Assembly: GCF_017306545.1 (NCBI RefSeq)
Contig: NZ_JAFKID010000007.1
Span: forward strand, 204,887 to 268,886
Direction: 5' to 3'
DNA from: Mesorhizobium sp.
GTDB lineage: Bacteria > Pseudomonadota > Alphaproteobacteria > Rhizobiales > Rhizobiaceae
DNA: 64,000 bases
Below, in pieces: positions 27,502 through 36,268 of the stretch; position 1 is the first letter of the stretch; each line of letters begins with the position of its first letter. The notes beneath the pieces are model-generated. The model searched no databases and was not told the DNA's origin. It was given only the letters and a program-made list of their open reading frames with translations. A program made the position numbers and the translations under genes.

Positions 27502-29100
27502 TCAAATCTCGCCGACGTCGAATTGCAGCCGCTTGGCCGAATCGATCGTCTTGTGCGCGCGCACTTCGGCCAACACTTTTTCAGGGAAGGGCGCGTCGAG
27601 ATAGAGCAGCGCGATGGCGTCGCCGCCCGGCCGGTCGCGGCCGAGCTGGAAGTTGGCGATGTTGACGCCGTTGTTCCCGCACAGCGAGCCGAGCAGGCCG
27701 ATGATGCCGGGCGCATCCGCATTGGTGGTGTAGAGCATGTGCCGGCCGACCTCGGCATCCAGGTTGATGCCCTTGATCTGGATGAAGCGCGGCTTGCCGT
27801 CGGAGAAGCAGGTGCCGGCGATGGCGCGCGTCATGTTCTCGGTCTTCACCGTCAGCTTGATGTAGCCGTCGAAGACGCCGGACTTGTCGCGCTTGACTTC
27901 GGCGACGATGATGCCGCGCTCCTTCACCATGATCGGCGCCGACACCATGTTCACGTCGGAGACCTGCGGCCGGATCAACCCGGCAAGGGCGGCCGAGATC
28001 AGCGCACGCGTGTTCATCTGCGCGGTCGAGCCGTCGAACAGGATCTCGACCTCCTTGATCGGCTCCTCCGTCACCTGGCCGACGAAGGCGCCGAGCACCT
28101 CCGCCAGCTTGACGAACGGCTTCAGACGCGGCGCTTCCTCCGCCGTGATGGAGGGCATGTTGATGGCGTTGGAGACGGCGCCCTTGACGAGATAGTCGGC
28201 CATCTGCTCGGCGATTTGCAGGGCGACGTTTTCCTGCGCTTCCGCCGTCGAGGCGCCGAGATGCGGCGTCGCCACGACGTTTTCCAGCCCGAACAGGGCG
28301 TTTTCGGTCGCCGGCTCCGTCTCGAACACGTCGATGCCGGCGCCCGCCACTTTGCCGCTTTTCAGCGCGGCGACGAGGTCAGCCTCGACCACTAGCCCGC
28401 CGCGCGCGCAGTTGATGATGCGCACGCCGTTTTTCATTTTCGCGATGGCCTCGGCGTTGATGATGCCTCGGGTCTTGTCGGTCATCGGCGTGTGCAGGGT
28501 GATGAAGTCGGAGCGGGTGAAAAGGTCGTCCAGTTCGACCTTCTCGACGCCCAGTTCCTCGGCGCGCTTGTCCGAGAGGAAGGGGTCGAACGCGACAACG
28601 TGCATCTTCAGACCGATCGCCCGCTGCGCGACGATGGAGCCGATGTTGCCGCAGCCGACGACGCCGAGCGTCTTGCCGGTGATCTCGACGCCCATGAAGC
28701 GGTTCTTTTCCCACTTCCCTGCCTGGGTCGAGGCATTGGCTTCCGGAATCTGGCGCGCCAGCGCGAAGATCATGGCGATCGCATGCTCGGCCGTGGTGAT
28801 GGAATTGCCGAAGGGCGTGTTCATGACGATAATGCCGCGCCGCGAGGCGGCGGGGATATCGACGTTGTCGACGCCGATGCCGGCGCGGCCGACCACCTTC
28901 AGCTTCGTCGCGGCGGCGATCAGCTTTTCGGTGACTTTCGTCGCCGAGCGGATGGCGAGGCCGTCATAGTCGGCGATCTTCGCCAACAGGGCGTCCTTGT
29001 CCTTGCCGAGATCGGGCAAATAGTCGACCTCGACGCCGCGATCCTTGAAGATCTGCACGGCGGTGGGGGAGAGTTTGTCGGAAACGAGTACGCGGGGCAT
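27502..29100 (-). CDS. serA: D-3-phosphoglycerate dehydrogenase
   Basis: 532 residues, the long form. It oxidises 3-phosphoglycerate to 3-phosphohydroxypyruvate, step 1 of serine synthesis. NAD fold LGVVGCGNIGSIVAQRA, catalytic Arg in NCARGGLV, Glu in VFETEPA, His in VVATPHLGAST. A substrate-binding-like insert and a C-terminal ACT domain (APGIIGLLGSLCGNNGVNIA) allow serine feedback. The ATG at 29100 has AAGGA 7 bases upstream; the in-phase frame to 29244 runs into a repeat. Downstream of serC on the same strand. Confidence 0.96.
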   Translation of the reverse strand: MPRVLVSDKLSPTAVQIFKDRGVEVDYLPDLGKDKDALLAKIADYDGLAIRSATKVTEKLIAAATKLKVVGRAGIGVDNVDIPAASRRGIIVMNTPFGNSITTAEHAIAMIFALARQIPEANASTQAGKWEKNRFMGVEITGKTLGVVGCGNIGSIVAQRAIGLKMHVVAFDPFLSDKRAEELGVEKVELDDLFTRSDFITLHTPMTDKTRGIINAEAIAKMKNGVRIINCARGGLVVEADLVAALKSGKVAGAGIDVFETEPATENALFGLENVVATPHLGASTAEAQENVALQIAEQMADYLVKGAVSNAINMPSITAEEAPRLKPFVKLAEVLGAFVGQVTEEPIKEVEILFDGSTAQMNTRALISAALAGLIRPQVSDVNMVSAPIMVKERGIIVAEVKRDKSGVFDGYIKLTVKTENMTRAIAGTCFSDGKPRFIQIKGINLDAEVGRHMLYTTNADAPGIIGLLGSLCGNNGVNIANFQLGRDRPGGDAIALLYLDAPFPEKVLAEVRAHKTIDSAKRLQFDVGEI

Positions 29101-29124
29101 GGGTGTGGTCCTTGGCGCTGGTTT

Positions 29125-29288
29125 CCCCTCCCCCTTGAGGGGAGGGTGGTCGCGTAGCGACCGGGAGGGGGTAGCGCGGCCGTGCTCGACATTCCGAGAA
29201 GCCGCTTGGTTTGCGTGAGGTTGGCGGGGTTGAGGTGACCCCACCCGACCGGACTGCGTCCGGCCACCCTCCCCTCAAGGGGGAGGGG
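29125..29288. repeat. Palindromic intergenic repeat, family B (copy 1), between serC and serA
   Basis: A 164-bp element with 25-bp inverted ends: left CCCCTCCCCCTTGAGGGGAG, right CTCCCCTCAAGGGGGAGGGG. Each arm is also a hairpin by itself. A GGTCGCGTAGCGACC stem follows the left arm and GGACTGCGTCC precedes the right one. It fills nearly the whole serC-serA junction. Copy 2, smaller, is at 46973-47113. Confidence 0.85.
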
Positions 29289-29297
29289 GACGTAGGG

Positions 29298-30473
29298 TTA
29301 GGCAGCCGCCTTCAGCGTCGCCTTCTGCTGGCTGAAAGCCCAGTCGAGCCACGGAAGCAACGCTTCGATATCCGCCGTCTCGACGGTGGCGCCGCACCAG
29401 ATGCGCAGGCCGGGCGGGGCGTCGCGGTAATGGCCGATGTCGTAGGCGACGCCTTCCTTGTCGAGCACTGAAACCAGACCCTTGGCGAAGGCCGCCTGAC
29501 CGTCGGCATCGAGTGCGGTGACGTCCGGATCGACGATGGACAGGCAGACCGAGGTGTTGGAACGCGTCGCCGGGTCGGCGGCCAGATGGCCGAGCCATGG
29601 CGACTTTTCGACGAAGCGGGCGATGGCGGCGGCATTGGCGTCGGCGCGGGCGACCAGCGCGTCGAGCCCGCCGACGCCCTTCGCCCATTGCAGCGTGTCG
29701 AGATAGTCCTCGACGCAGAGCATGGAGGGCGTGTTGATCGTCTCGCCCTTGAAGATGCCCTCGATCAGCTTGCCGTTCGAGGTGAGGCGGAAGATCTTCG
29801 GCAGCGGCCAGGCCGGCTTGTAGCTCTCCAGCCGCGCGACGGCGCGCGGCGACAGGATCAGCATGCCGTGCGCGCCTTCGCCGCCGAGCGCCTTCTGCCA
29901 GGAGAAGGTGACGACATCGAGCTTTGCGAAGTCGAGGCGCTGCGCGAAGGCGGCGGAGGTGGCGTCGCAGACGGTCAGGCCGGCGCGATCATTTGGAATG
30001 AAATCGCCATTGGGCACGCGCACGCCGGAGGTGGTGCCGTTCCAGGTGAAGACCACGTCGCGGTCGAAATTTATCTGGCCGAGGTCCGGCAGTTCGCCAT
30101 AGGGCGCCTCGATGCGGCGCACGTCCGGCAGCTTTAGCTGCTTGACCACGTCGGTGATCCAGCCGGCGCCGAAGCTCTCCCAGGCGACCATGTCGACGCC
30201 GCGTTCGCCAAGCAGCGACCACAGCGCCATTTCGACGGCGCCGGTGTCGGAGGCCGGCACGATGCCGATGCGGTAATCGGCCGGCACCTGAAGCACCTCG
30301 CGGGTCAGACTGATCGCCTGTTCCAGCTTGCTCTTGCCGATCTTCGCGCGGTGGGAGCGCCCGAGCGCGGCATCCTTCAGCGCCTCGACCGACCAGCCGG
30401 GGCGTTTCGCGCAGGGACCTGAGGAAAAATTGGGGTTCGCCGGACGGAGTCCGGGCTTGGGAAGCGTCGTCAT
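29298..30473 (-). CDS. serC: Phosphoserine aminotransferase
   Basis: 391 residues. It converts 3-phosphohydroxypyruvate and glutamate to phosphoserine, step 2 of serine synthesis, with [16 protein letters not shown] near the N terminus and [19 protein letters not shown] around the PLP lysine identify the alphaproteobacterial SerC type. The start ATG at 30473 follows a structured leader. Transcribed with serA. Confidence 0.95.
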   Translation of the reverse strand: MTTLPKPGLRPANPNFSSGPCAKRPGWSVEALKDAALGRSHRAKIGKSKLEQAISLTREVLQVPADYRIGIVPASDTGAVEMALWSLLGERGVDMVAWESFGAGWITDVVKQLKLPDVRRIEAPYGELPDLGQINFDRDVVFTWNGTTSGVRVPNGDFIPNDRAGLTVCDATSAAFAQRLDFAKLDVVTFSWQKALGGEGAHGMLILSPRAVARLESYKPAWPLPKIFRLTSNGKLIEGIFKGETINTPSMLCVEDYLDTLQWAKGVGGLDALVARADANAAAIARFVEKSPWLGHLAADPATRSNTSVCLSIVDPDVTALDADGQAAFAKGLVSVLDKEGVAYDIGHYRDAPPGLRIWCGATVETADIEALLPWLDWAFSQQKATLKAAA

Positions 30474-30525
30474 CGTGGTCTATCCTTCCAGATAGTAAGC
30501 CCCTCGTTGGGGAGGGGTGGCCCAC
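30474..30525 (-). promoter_or_regulatory. Structured leader of serC (candidate serC RNA motif)
   Basis: Two hairpins directly before the ATG: CCCCTC-CCCAAC-GAGGGG (30500-30517) and CTATC-TGGAAG-GATAG (30480-30495), whose loop contains the GGAAG ribosome binding site. A serC-motif RNA upstream of serC is described for Alphaproteobacteria. The match here is by position and general shape, not by a covariance search. Confidence 0.55.
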
Positions 30526-30611
30526 GGACGGCGATATGCCCGGCGCCCTGCGGCGTCAAGAGGAAAATTTCTGTCGCGGCTGGAATGATTTTCCAAAGTG
30601 GCGGAAACGCA

Positions 30612-30635
30612 AACGGCGGGCCAAGCCCGCCGTTG
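30612..30635 (-). terminator. Terminator of the outer membrane protein gene
   Basis: AACGGCGGG and CCCGCCGTT form a 9-10-bp stem around a short loop, 20 bases past the stop on the minus strand, followed by GCGTTTCC. The T-run is weak. Confidence 0.55.
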
Positions 30636-30655
30636 AAATCGACCAGGGAGGTGGC

Positions 30656-31507
30656 TTACCAGAGGTCGTAGCGCAGGCCGACCTTGATTTCATGGGTGTC
30701 GAAGCCACCGTCGTGCCCCTGGACGCCGGTCGCGCCAGCCGCGGCGGTGCCGCTGTCCCAGCCGAACATATTGCCACCCTGGATGTGCTTGTATTTGTAG
30801 CCGACATCCAGTTTGAGATTCTTGCTGAGATCATAGGCGACGCCGGCCATCAGTGCGTAGGTGAAGCGCCAGTCCTTCTCGCCGCCGTTTTGCGAGGAGC
30901 CGACGGAAGCCGCGGTCGTGCAGTCTGCGCCGACGCAGTAGAGGTTGCTGTCGAGCCCTTTCCAGTGGACCAGCGAATAGCCGAGGCCGCCGCCGACATA
31001 GGGCGTGAAGCCGGAATAGGTGCCGAGATCGACATAGCCGTTGGCCATGACGCCGATGGTCTTGAATTTCGAGGAATCCTCGGAGCGACAGGCGGTCGTG
31101 GCCGGTTGGGAGCCGTTGCACGGTCTATCGCTCGTGGTGGTGCCGTTGAATTTTGCGTCGAAGCCTTCCACCGTCGCATCGGCGCGCAGCCAGTCGTTGA
31201 AGTGGTAGCCGATGCCGCCGCCGTAGGCGACGTCGGTGCTTATCTTGTTCGTCGCGAAGTCATTGTCGCCATAGCTGCCGGGTGGGCCAGCGTCGAATGT
31301 GCGGTAGCCGACCTTGCCGGCCCGGCTTTTGAAGACGTAGCCGATATCGCCGCGCAGATACCACCCCGAGCCGACCTCGACCGGTTGATATTCCGGCGCC
31401 TGATCGACATAGATCGGCGGGTCGTAGTCGGCCGCCAGCGCGCCGGACAGCGGCAGCGCCGTTGCCGTCGCGGCAAGCGCAAGAACAATGCGCAGTTTGC
31501 TTGTCAT
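30656..31507 (-). CDS. Outer membrane beta-barrel protein, Omp25/RopB family
   Basis: 283 residues. Signal peptide LRIVLALAATATALPLSGALA, then a mature start ADYDPPIYVDQAPEY. The barrel has alternating aromatic strands such as GWYLRGDIGYVF, FTPYVGGGLGYSLVHW and LKLDVGYKYKHI, and ends KVGLRYDLW, a C-terminal aromatic as needed for BAM-dependent insertion. The family dominates rhizobial and Brucella outer membranes. The ATG at 31507 has GGGAG 9 bases upstream; a GTG two codons earlier is less likely. CtrA-type boxes lie upstream. Confidence 0.9.
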   Translation of the reverse strand: MTSKLRIVLALAATATALPLSGALAADYDPPIYVDQAPEYQPVEVGSGWYLRGDIGYVFKSRAGKVGYRTFDAGPPGSYGDNDFATNKISTDVAYGGGIGYHFNDWLRADATVEGFDAKFNGTTTSDRPCNGSQPATTACRSEDSSKFKTIGVMANGYVDLGTYSGFTPYVGGGLGYSLVHWKGLDSNLYCVGADCTTAASVGSSQNGGEKDWRFTYALMAGVAYDLSKNLKLDVGYKYKHIQGGNMFGWDSGTAAAGATGVQGHDGGFDTHEIKVGLRYDLW

Positions 31508-31573
31508 CTTCACCCACTCCCGAAGTCGCCAACGGCCGTGACACGCCGCCGGTTGCCCGTATCGAGAGCATTG

Positions 31574-31601
31574 TTAACCATACAGGTTAAGTGCGGGTTA
31601 A
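31574..31601. promoter_or_regulatory. CtrA-type binding sites upstream of the outer membrane protein gene
   Basis: TTAACCAT at 31574-31581 and TTAAGTGCGGGTTAA (TTAA-N7-TTAA) at 31587-31601, about 80 bases before the ATG. TTAA-N7-TTAA is the consensus of the cell-cycle regulator CtrA. Confidence 0.55.
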
Positions 31602-31675
31602 GGATAACGAAGAGTTAGCTGGCAGAGGATGCGCCGCTGCCGCAAGCGGGGGCGGACGGGGCCAATCAGCGGGTG

Positions 31676-32707
31676 TCAGCGCTCGGTGAGCTTCAGTTCG
31701 ATGCGGCGGTTCTTGGCGCGGGCCTCGTCGGTATCGGCGGGGTCGAGTGGCTGGAACTGGCCGAAGCCGGCGGCGACCAGCCGCTCCGGCGGCACGCCGT
31801 TCTCGATCAGGAACTTCACCACCGAAGTGGCGCGGGCGGTGGAAAGCTCCCAGTTGTCCTTATAGCGGCCGGTGCCGGACAGCGGAATGTTGTCGGTGTG
31901 GCCATCGACGCGCAGCACCCAGTTGATCTCCGGCGGGATTTCCTTCTGCAACTCGATGATGGCGTCGGCCAGCTTCTTCATTTCGACCTTGCCGGCGTCG
32001 TTGATGACGTCCGAGCCGGTCGGGAACAGCACTTCCGACTGGAAGACGAAGCGGTCGCCGACGATGCGGATGTTTTCGCGGTCGGACAGAATCTCGCGCA
32101 GGCGGCCGAAGAAGTCCGAGCGGTAGCGGTTCAGTTCCTGCACGCGCTGGGCAAGCGCGACGTTGAGGCGGCGGCCGAGGTCGGCGATCTTGGTGTTGGA
32201 TTCCTTGTCTTTCTCCTCGGAGACTTGCAGCGCGTCCTCAAGTGCCGCGATCTGCTTCCTCAGCGCGGCTATCTGCTGGTTGAGCAACTCGACCTGGCTG
32301 AGCGCGCGCTGGCTCACCTGCTTTTCGTTGGTCAGTTCGCCGGACAGCGCGTCGGCGCGGGCGTTGGCGGCGTCTCCGGCACCGGTGCCCTTTGCCAGCA
32401 ACTGTTCCAGCCGGCTCTTTTCGGCTTCGGCGGCGTTCAGCGAGGCTTGCAGGTTGGCCAGAGAATCCTGCGCGTCCTGGGTGTTGCCCTTTTCCAGCGC
32501 AAGCAGTTGCGTCAGTTCGTTGATCTGCGAGTTGAGTCGGTTCAGCACGGCGTCCTTGCCGGAAATCTCGCGGCTGAGCAGGAACTGCGCCAGAACGAAC
32601 ACCGACAGCAGGAACATGAAGGTCAAGAGCAGCGTCGACAGCGCGTCGACGAAGCCCGGCCAGTAGTCGATGCGGCGGTCCGAGCGGCGCGCGCGGGCGA
32701 GCGCCAT
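31676..32707 (-). CDS. MotB-like peptidoglycan-anchored protein with OmpA-like domain
   Basis: 343 residues. One membrane helix near the N terminus carries the MotB-type aspartate (FVDALSTLLLTFMFLLSVFV). A ~130-residue coiled coil follows (LEKGNTQDAQDSLANLQASL to VSEEKDKES), then an OmpA/MotB peptidoglycan-binding domain with RVDGHTDNIPLSG and ELSTARATSVVKFLIENGVP. It pairs with the MotA/TolQ-like gene just upstream (1 bp gap). No flagellar genes are near, so the pair is likely a non-flagellar, proton-driven envelope machine. Confidence 0.88.
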   Translation of the reverse strand: MALARARRSDRRIDYWPGFVDALSTLLLTFMFLLSVFVLAQFLLSREISGKDAVLNRLNSQINELTQLLALEKGNTQDAQDSLANLQASLNAAEAEKSRLEQLLAKGTGAGDAANARADALSGELTNEKQVSQRALSQVELLNQQIAALRKQIAALEDALQVSEEKDKESNTKIADLGRRLNVALAQRVQELNRYRSDFFGRLREILSDRENIRIVGDRFVFQSEVLFPTGSDVINDAGKVEMKKLADAIIELQKEIPPEINWVLRVDGHTDNIPLSGTGRYKDNWELSTARATSVVKFLIENGVPPERLVAAGFGQFQPLDPADTDEARAKNRRIELKLTER

Positions 32708-32708
32708 A

Positions 32709-33728
32709 TTAGTGGACTCCCTGCTTTTTCAGCGCCTCGGCGATCTTTTCGAGCGTCGTGCGCATGGCCTTCTGCTCGTCGGACTGCGCCTCCACCCAGT
32801 CGCGCATGATCTGCTGTTCGGAGCGCATGTTCTTGACCAGGCCGGAAATGCCGTCGGCGAGGTTGGCCATGGCGCTGGCGACGCGAGGGTTGGAGGAGCC
32901 GTTCTCCTGCATGGAACGCAGGCGCTCCGACAGAACCCGGATCTCGTCGGCGGATTCGGCGCGCATCGCCTCCGGCACGGCGATGTCGGAAGACAGGTCC
33001 GTCACCGAGGATAGCCAGTTTTCCAGTTCGGTGTAGAAGCGCGTCTGGGCGCGGCCGGATTGCAGGTCGAGAAAGCCCAGCACCAGCGAGCCGGCAAGGC
33101 CGAACAGCGAGGACGAAAACGCCGTGCCCATGCCCGACAGCGGCGCCGCCAGCCCTTGCTTCAGGGCGTCGAGCACGGCGGCGGCATCGCCGGAGCCGGG
33201 ATCGAGCGCCTGGATGGTATCGCTGATCGAACCGATCGTCTTCAACAGGCCCCAGAAGGTGCCGAGCAGGCCGAGGAAGACCAGCAGGCCGACGAGATAG
33301 CGCGAGGTGTCGCGGCTCTCGTCGAGGCGGGTGGCGATGGAATCCAGCATGGTGCGCATGGAGGAAGCGGAAAAGGCGACGGCCGAGGAGCGGCCGATCA
33401 TCGCCTTCATCGGCGCCAGCAGCACCGGCTCGGTCGTCTCGGCGCCGGCGCGGAAGGAGTTGACCCAGCGCACTTCGCGAAACAGCCGGCCGACCTGCAC
33501 GAAGGCGAGCAGGATGCCAACCGCCAGCACGCCGACGATCAGGCCGTTGAGGCCGGGATTGGTGACGAAGGCGGTGGAGATCTGGCGCGTCAGGATGACG
33601 CCGATGAAGGCGACGATGGCAAGGAAGATCACCATCGTCAGCACGAACACCTGCGGGCTGGACAGCTTGTGGGGATCGTAGCCCAGCACGTCCGAGCCGC
33701 GCGCCCCGAATGATTTGAGGAAAGCCAT
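32709..33728 (-). CDS. MotA/TolQ/ExbB-type proton channel protein
   Basis: 339 residues with an N-terminal ~20 residues, two helices at ~28-82 (VFVLTMVIFLAIVAFIGVIL, LNGLIVGVLAVGILLAFVQV), a cytoplasmic part, and two more helices (~145-205). The last pair includes VGLLVFLGLLGTFWGLLKTI and GMGTAFSSSLFGLAGSLVLG, the MotA/TolQ/ExbB core. The C-terminal ~130 residues are helical and charged. It is expected to form a pentamer around the MotB-like partner. Confidence 0.88.
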   Translation of the reverse strand: MAFLKSFGARGSDVLGYDPHKLSSPQVFVLTMVIFLAIVAFIGVILTRQISTAFVTNPGLNGLIVGVLAVGILLAFVQVGRLFREVRWVNSFRAGAETTEPVLLAPMKAMIGRSSAVAFSASSMRTMLDSIATRLDESRDTSRYLVGLLVFLGLLGTFWGLLKTIGSISDTIQALDPGSGDAAAVLDALKQGLAAPLSGMGTAFSSSLFGLAGSLVLGFLDLQSGRAQTRFYTELENWLSSVTDLSSDIAVPEAMRAESADEIRVLSERLRSMQENGSSNPRVASAMANLADGISGLVKNMRSEQQIMRDWVEAQSDEQKAMRTTLEKIAEALKKQGVH

Positions 33729-33845
33729 TCCAGCCTCTAGTCCGGTCCTGCCCGATTGCGTCTGGCCGATCAGGGTCGGCGCGCGACTCTAAACGGAAAT
33801 GCGACCAAATTGAAAGGCATCTGCCGATTCAGGCGCGACGGCTTT

Positions 33846-34538
33846 TCACAGGCGGCTGACGACGAGGCAGTCGAGCATGGCGGCGAGATGCAGGCCGGCC
33901 CCGGCGACGACGAAGGCATGCCACAGCGCGTTGTGGAAGCGCAGGCCCTTCCAGGCGAAAAAGACGACGCCGCAGGAATAGACGATGCCGCCGGCGACGA
34001 TCAGCGCCAGCGAAACGGGCGGCAGCGTCGCCACCAGCGGTTTGGCCAGCACCAGTCCGCTCCAGCCGATGGCGAGGTAGAAGACGACGGCCAGCCGGTC
34101 GAAGCGGCCGGGCAGCAGCACCTTGATGGCGATGCCGGCAGCGGCGGCAGTCCAGACGACGGCGATCATCCAGTCGGCCAGCGGCGAATTCCTGATCTGG
34201 GCGAGAAAGGGCGTGTAGGTGGCCGCGATCAACAGATAGATGGCCGAATGGTCGAAGCGGCGAAGCACCCACTTCGCGGGCGAATCCACCGGCCACAGAT
34301 TGTAGGCGAGCGAGACGGACAGCACCGTCAGCAGCGCCACGACGTAGAAGACGGCGGCGATGTATTCGCCCGGCGCGGCGCGGGAGGCGGCCAGCACCAG
34401 CATGGCCGAGCCGGCGGCGATGGCCAGCACGATGCCGACCGCATGGACGATGCCGTCGGCGATCATCTCGGCGCGCGAATAGTGCCAGCGTCCCATCAGG
34501 GGAACCTGCGATGCCGCTTGTGTCTCTTGCATGGTCAT
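33846..34538 (-). CDS. Hemolysin III / PAQR-family membrane protein (YqfA-like)
   Basis: 230 residues, seven helices. The PAQR zinc-site residues are seen: ADGIVHAVGIVLAIA (His), FDHSAIYLLIAATYTPF (FDHS-type) and [20 protein letters not shown] (two His). Function uncertain in bacteria; the PAQR family includes membrane-fluidity sensors and hydrolases. The ATG at 34538 is preceded by AGGA; a start at 34583 is not supported. Confidence 0.85.
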   Translation of the reverse strand: MTMQETQAASQVPLMGRWHYSRAEMIADGIVHAVGIVLAIAAGSAMLVLAASRAAPGEYIAAVFYVVALLTVLSVSLAYNLWPVDSPAKWVLRRFDHSAIYLLIAATYTPFLAQIRNSPLADWMIAVVWTAAAAGIAIKVLLPGRFDRLAVVFYLAIGWSGLVLAKPLVATLPPVSLALIVAGGIVYSCGVVFFAWKGLRFHNALWHAFVVAGAGLHLAAMLDCLVVSRL

Positions 34539-34646
34539 GTCCGGTCCTGCCTGTCCCTGATGTGGTGGACAAGCATCGACCATGCCAGTCGAGAGTTGCG
34601 AAATTGCGACGGCGGCCTGCGGCGGGTTGCCGCCGCCCGTGTCGGG

Positions 34647-35444
34647 CTATGCCTTGAGCGGCTTCGTCACCGTCTTCAACAGCGCGCGGTGGATCGCCTC
34701 GTTGCCGGCGACGACGGCGCCGCTCTCCAGCATCGTCTGGCCGCCGCCGACGTCGGAGACGAAGCCGCCTGCCTCGCGGATGAGCAGGATGCCGGCGGCG
34801 ATGTCCCAGGCCGAGAGGCCGGTCTCCCAAAAACCGTCCATGCGGCCGGCGGCGACATAGGCGAGGTCGAGGGCGGCGGACCCCATGCGGCGGATGCCCG
34901 ACACCTCGCCCATGACGTTGCGCAGTTCGATGAGGAAATTGCCGTGGTGGCCGCGGCCGAGATGCGGCACGCCGCAGCCGATCACCGTGTCGGTGAGCTT
35001 CGTGCGCGCGGCGACGCGCAGGCGGCGATCGTTGACGAAGGCGCCGCCACCGCGCTCGGCGGTGTAGAGCTCGTCCATGGCGGGGTTGTAGACAACGCCG
35101 GCGACGATCTGGCCCTGGCGTTCCAGCGCGACGGAAACGGAAAAGAGCGGGATGCCGTGCAGGAAATTGGTGGTGCCGTCGAGCGGATCGACGATCCAGC
35201 GGTGCTGGTCGTCGTCGCCGGAAACGGCGCCGCGCTCTTCCATCAGGAAACCGTAGCCCGGCCGGGCGCGCGACAATTCCGCGAAGATGATGTCCTCGGC
35301 CTTGCGGTCGGCCTGGCTGACATAGTCGCCGGGGCCTTTCATCGACACCTGGAGGTTCTGCACCTCGCCGAAATCGCGCGACAGCGAGCGGCCGGCCTTC
35401 ATCGCCGCCTGGACCATGACGTTGAGGAGAGCGGAGCGGGCCAT
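34647..35444 (-). CDS. suhB: Inositol monophosphatase family protein
   Basis: 265 residues. Lithium-sensitive phosphatase motifs: EERGAVSG (Glu), WIVDPLDGTTNFLHGIP (DPLDGT metal site) and WDIAAGILLIREAGG. It hydrolyses myo-inositol-1-phosphate; E. coli SuhB also acts in rRNA antitermination. Same strand and downstream of efp, separated by a large inverted repeat. Confidence 0.92.
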   Translation of the reverse strand: MARSALLNVMVQAAMKAGRSLSRDFGEVQNLQVSMKGPGDYVSQADRKAEDIIFAELSRARPGYGFLMEERGAVSGDDDQHRWIVDPLDGTTNFLHGIPLFSVSVALERQGQIVAGVVYNPAMDELYTAERGGGAFVNDRRLRVAARTKLTDTVIGCGVPHLGRGHHGNFLIELRNVMGEVSGIRRMGSAALDLAYVAAGRMDGFWETGLSAWDIAAGILLIREAGGFVSDVGGGQTMLESGAVVAGNEAIHRALLKTVTKPLKA

Positions 35445-35469
35445 GGGAAGGGTCTTTCGTTGGGTAAGG

Positions 35470-35571
35470 CTAGGGGAATAGGGGAGTAGGGGAATAAGGC
35501 AATAGGGGAGCAGGGCGGTACGGCGGTTTTATTCCCTATTCCCTTATTCCCCCACTGCCTTATTGCCCTAG
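35470..35571. repeat. Imperfect inverted repeat built from GGGGAATA-type units, between efp and suhB
   Basis: A 102-bp palindrome. The left arm (35470-35508) begins CTAGGGGAATAGGGGAGTAG; the right arm (35532-35571) read on the other strand begins CTAGGGCAATAAGGCAGTGG. About 36 of 40 positions agree. Both arms end in CTAG and contain tandem GGGAATA-like units. The transcript of efp-suhB could fold here into a long stem. Confidence 0.8.
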
Positions 35572-35581
35572 CGACCTCATC

Positions 35582-36148
35582 TCAATCCGCCCTGCGCAGA
35601 TACGTGATCTCGTTGGTGTCGACCAGGATGCGCTCGCCGGCCTCGATGAAGGGCGGCACCAGGACGCGGATGCCGTTTTCGAGGATGGCGGGCTTGTAGG
35701 AGGACGCGGCGGTCTGGCCCTTCACCACCGGGTCGGCCTCGGTGATGGCGAGCACCACCTGGTCGGGCAGCGAGACGCCGATCGGCTTTTCGCCGTAGAG
35801 GCGCACCGTCACCATCATGCCGTCTTGCAGGAAGGCGGCGCGCTCGCCGACGAAATCCTTCTGCAATTCGAGCTGTTCGTAGCTTTCGGTGTCCATGAAG
35901 ACGAGGGCTTCGCCCTGTTCGTAGAGAAAGGAGAAATCCTTGTATTCGAGATCGACCTGCTCGACCGTCTCGGCCGAACGGAAGCGCTCGTTGAGCTTGG
36001 TGCCGTTGATGAGGTTCTTCAATTCGACCTGGTTGTAGGCGCCGCCCTTGCCGGGCTTGACCGTATTGGTCTTGACCGCCACCCACAGGCCGCCGTCGTG
36101 CTCGACGACGGTGCCGGGACGGATTTCGTTGCCGCTGATCTTGGCCAT
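35582..36148 (-). CDS. efp: Elongation factor P
   Basis: 188 residues, the family length. EF-P enters the ribosomal E site and relieves stalling on polyproline. Residue 34 is a lysine in VKPGKGGAY, the position that EpmA modifies in many species; no epmA gene is in the window. Three beta-barrel domains are expected. The start at 36148 ([12 protein letters not shown]) is the family start; the longer open frame to 36226 is rejected. Confidence 0.96.
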   Translation of the reverse strand: MAKISGNEIRPGTVVEHDGGLWVAVKTNTVKPGKGGAYNQVELKNLINGTKLNERFRSAETVEQVDLEYKDFSFLYEQGEALVFMDTESYEQLELQKDFVGERAAFLQDGMMVTVRLYGEKPIGVSLPDQVVLAITEADPVVKGQTAASSYKPAILENGIRVLVPPFIEAGERILVDTNEITYLRRAD

Positions 36149-36268
36149 GGATGCCTGCTGAAAAAGGGGAGTCGGGTTGGAATTCCGCTGGTGAAAGCGG
36201 CGATTTCGGCGCTTCCAAGACCACAAATCGCCTTTGCTGGCAAGAGCGCGGCGCTCCGCGCCGGCTTC

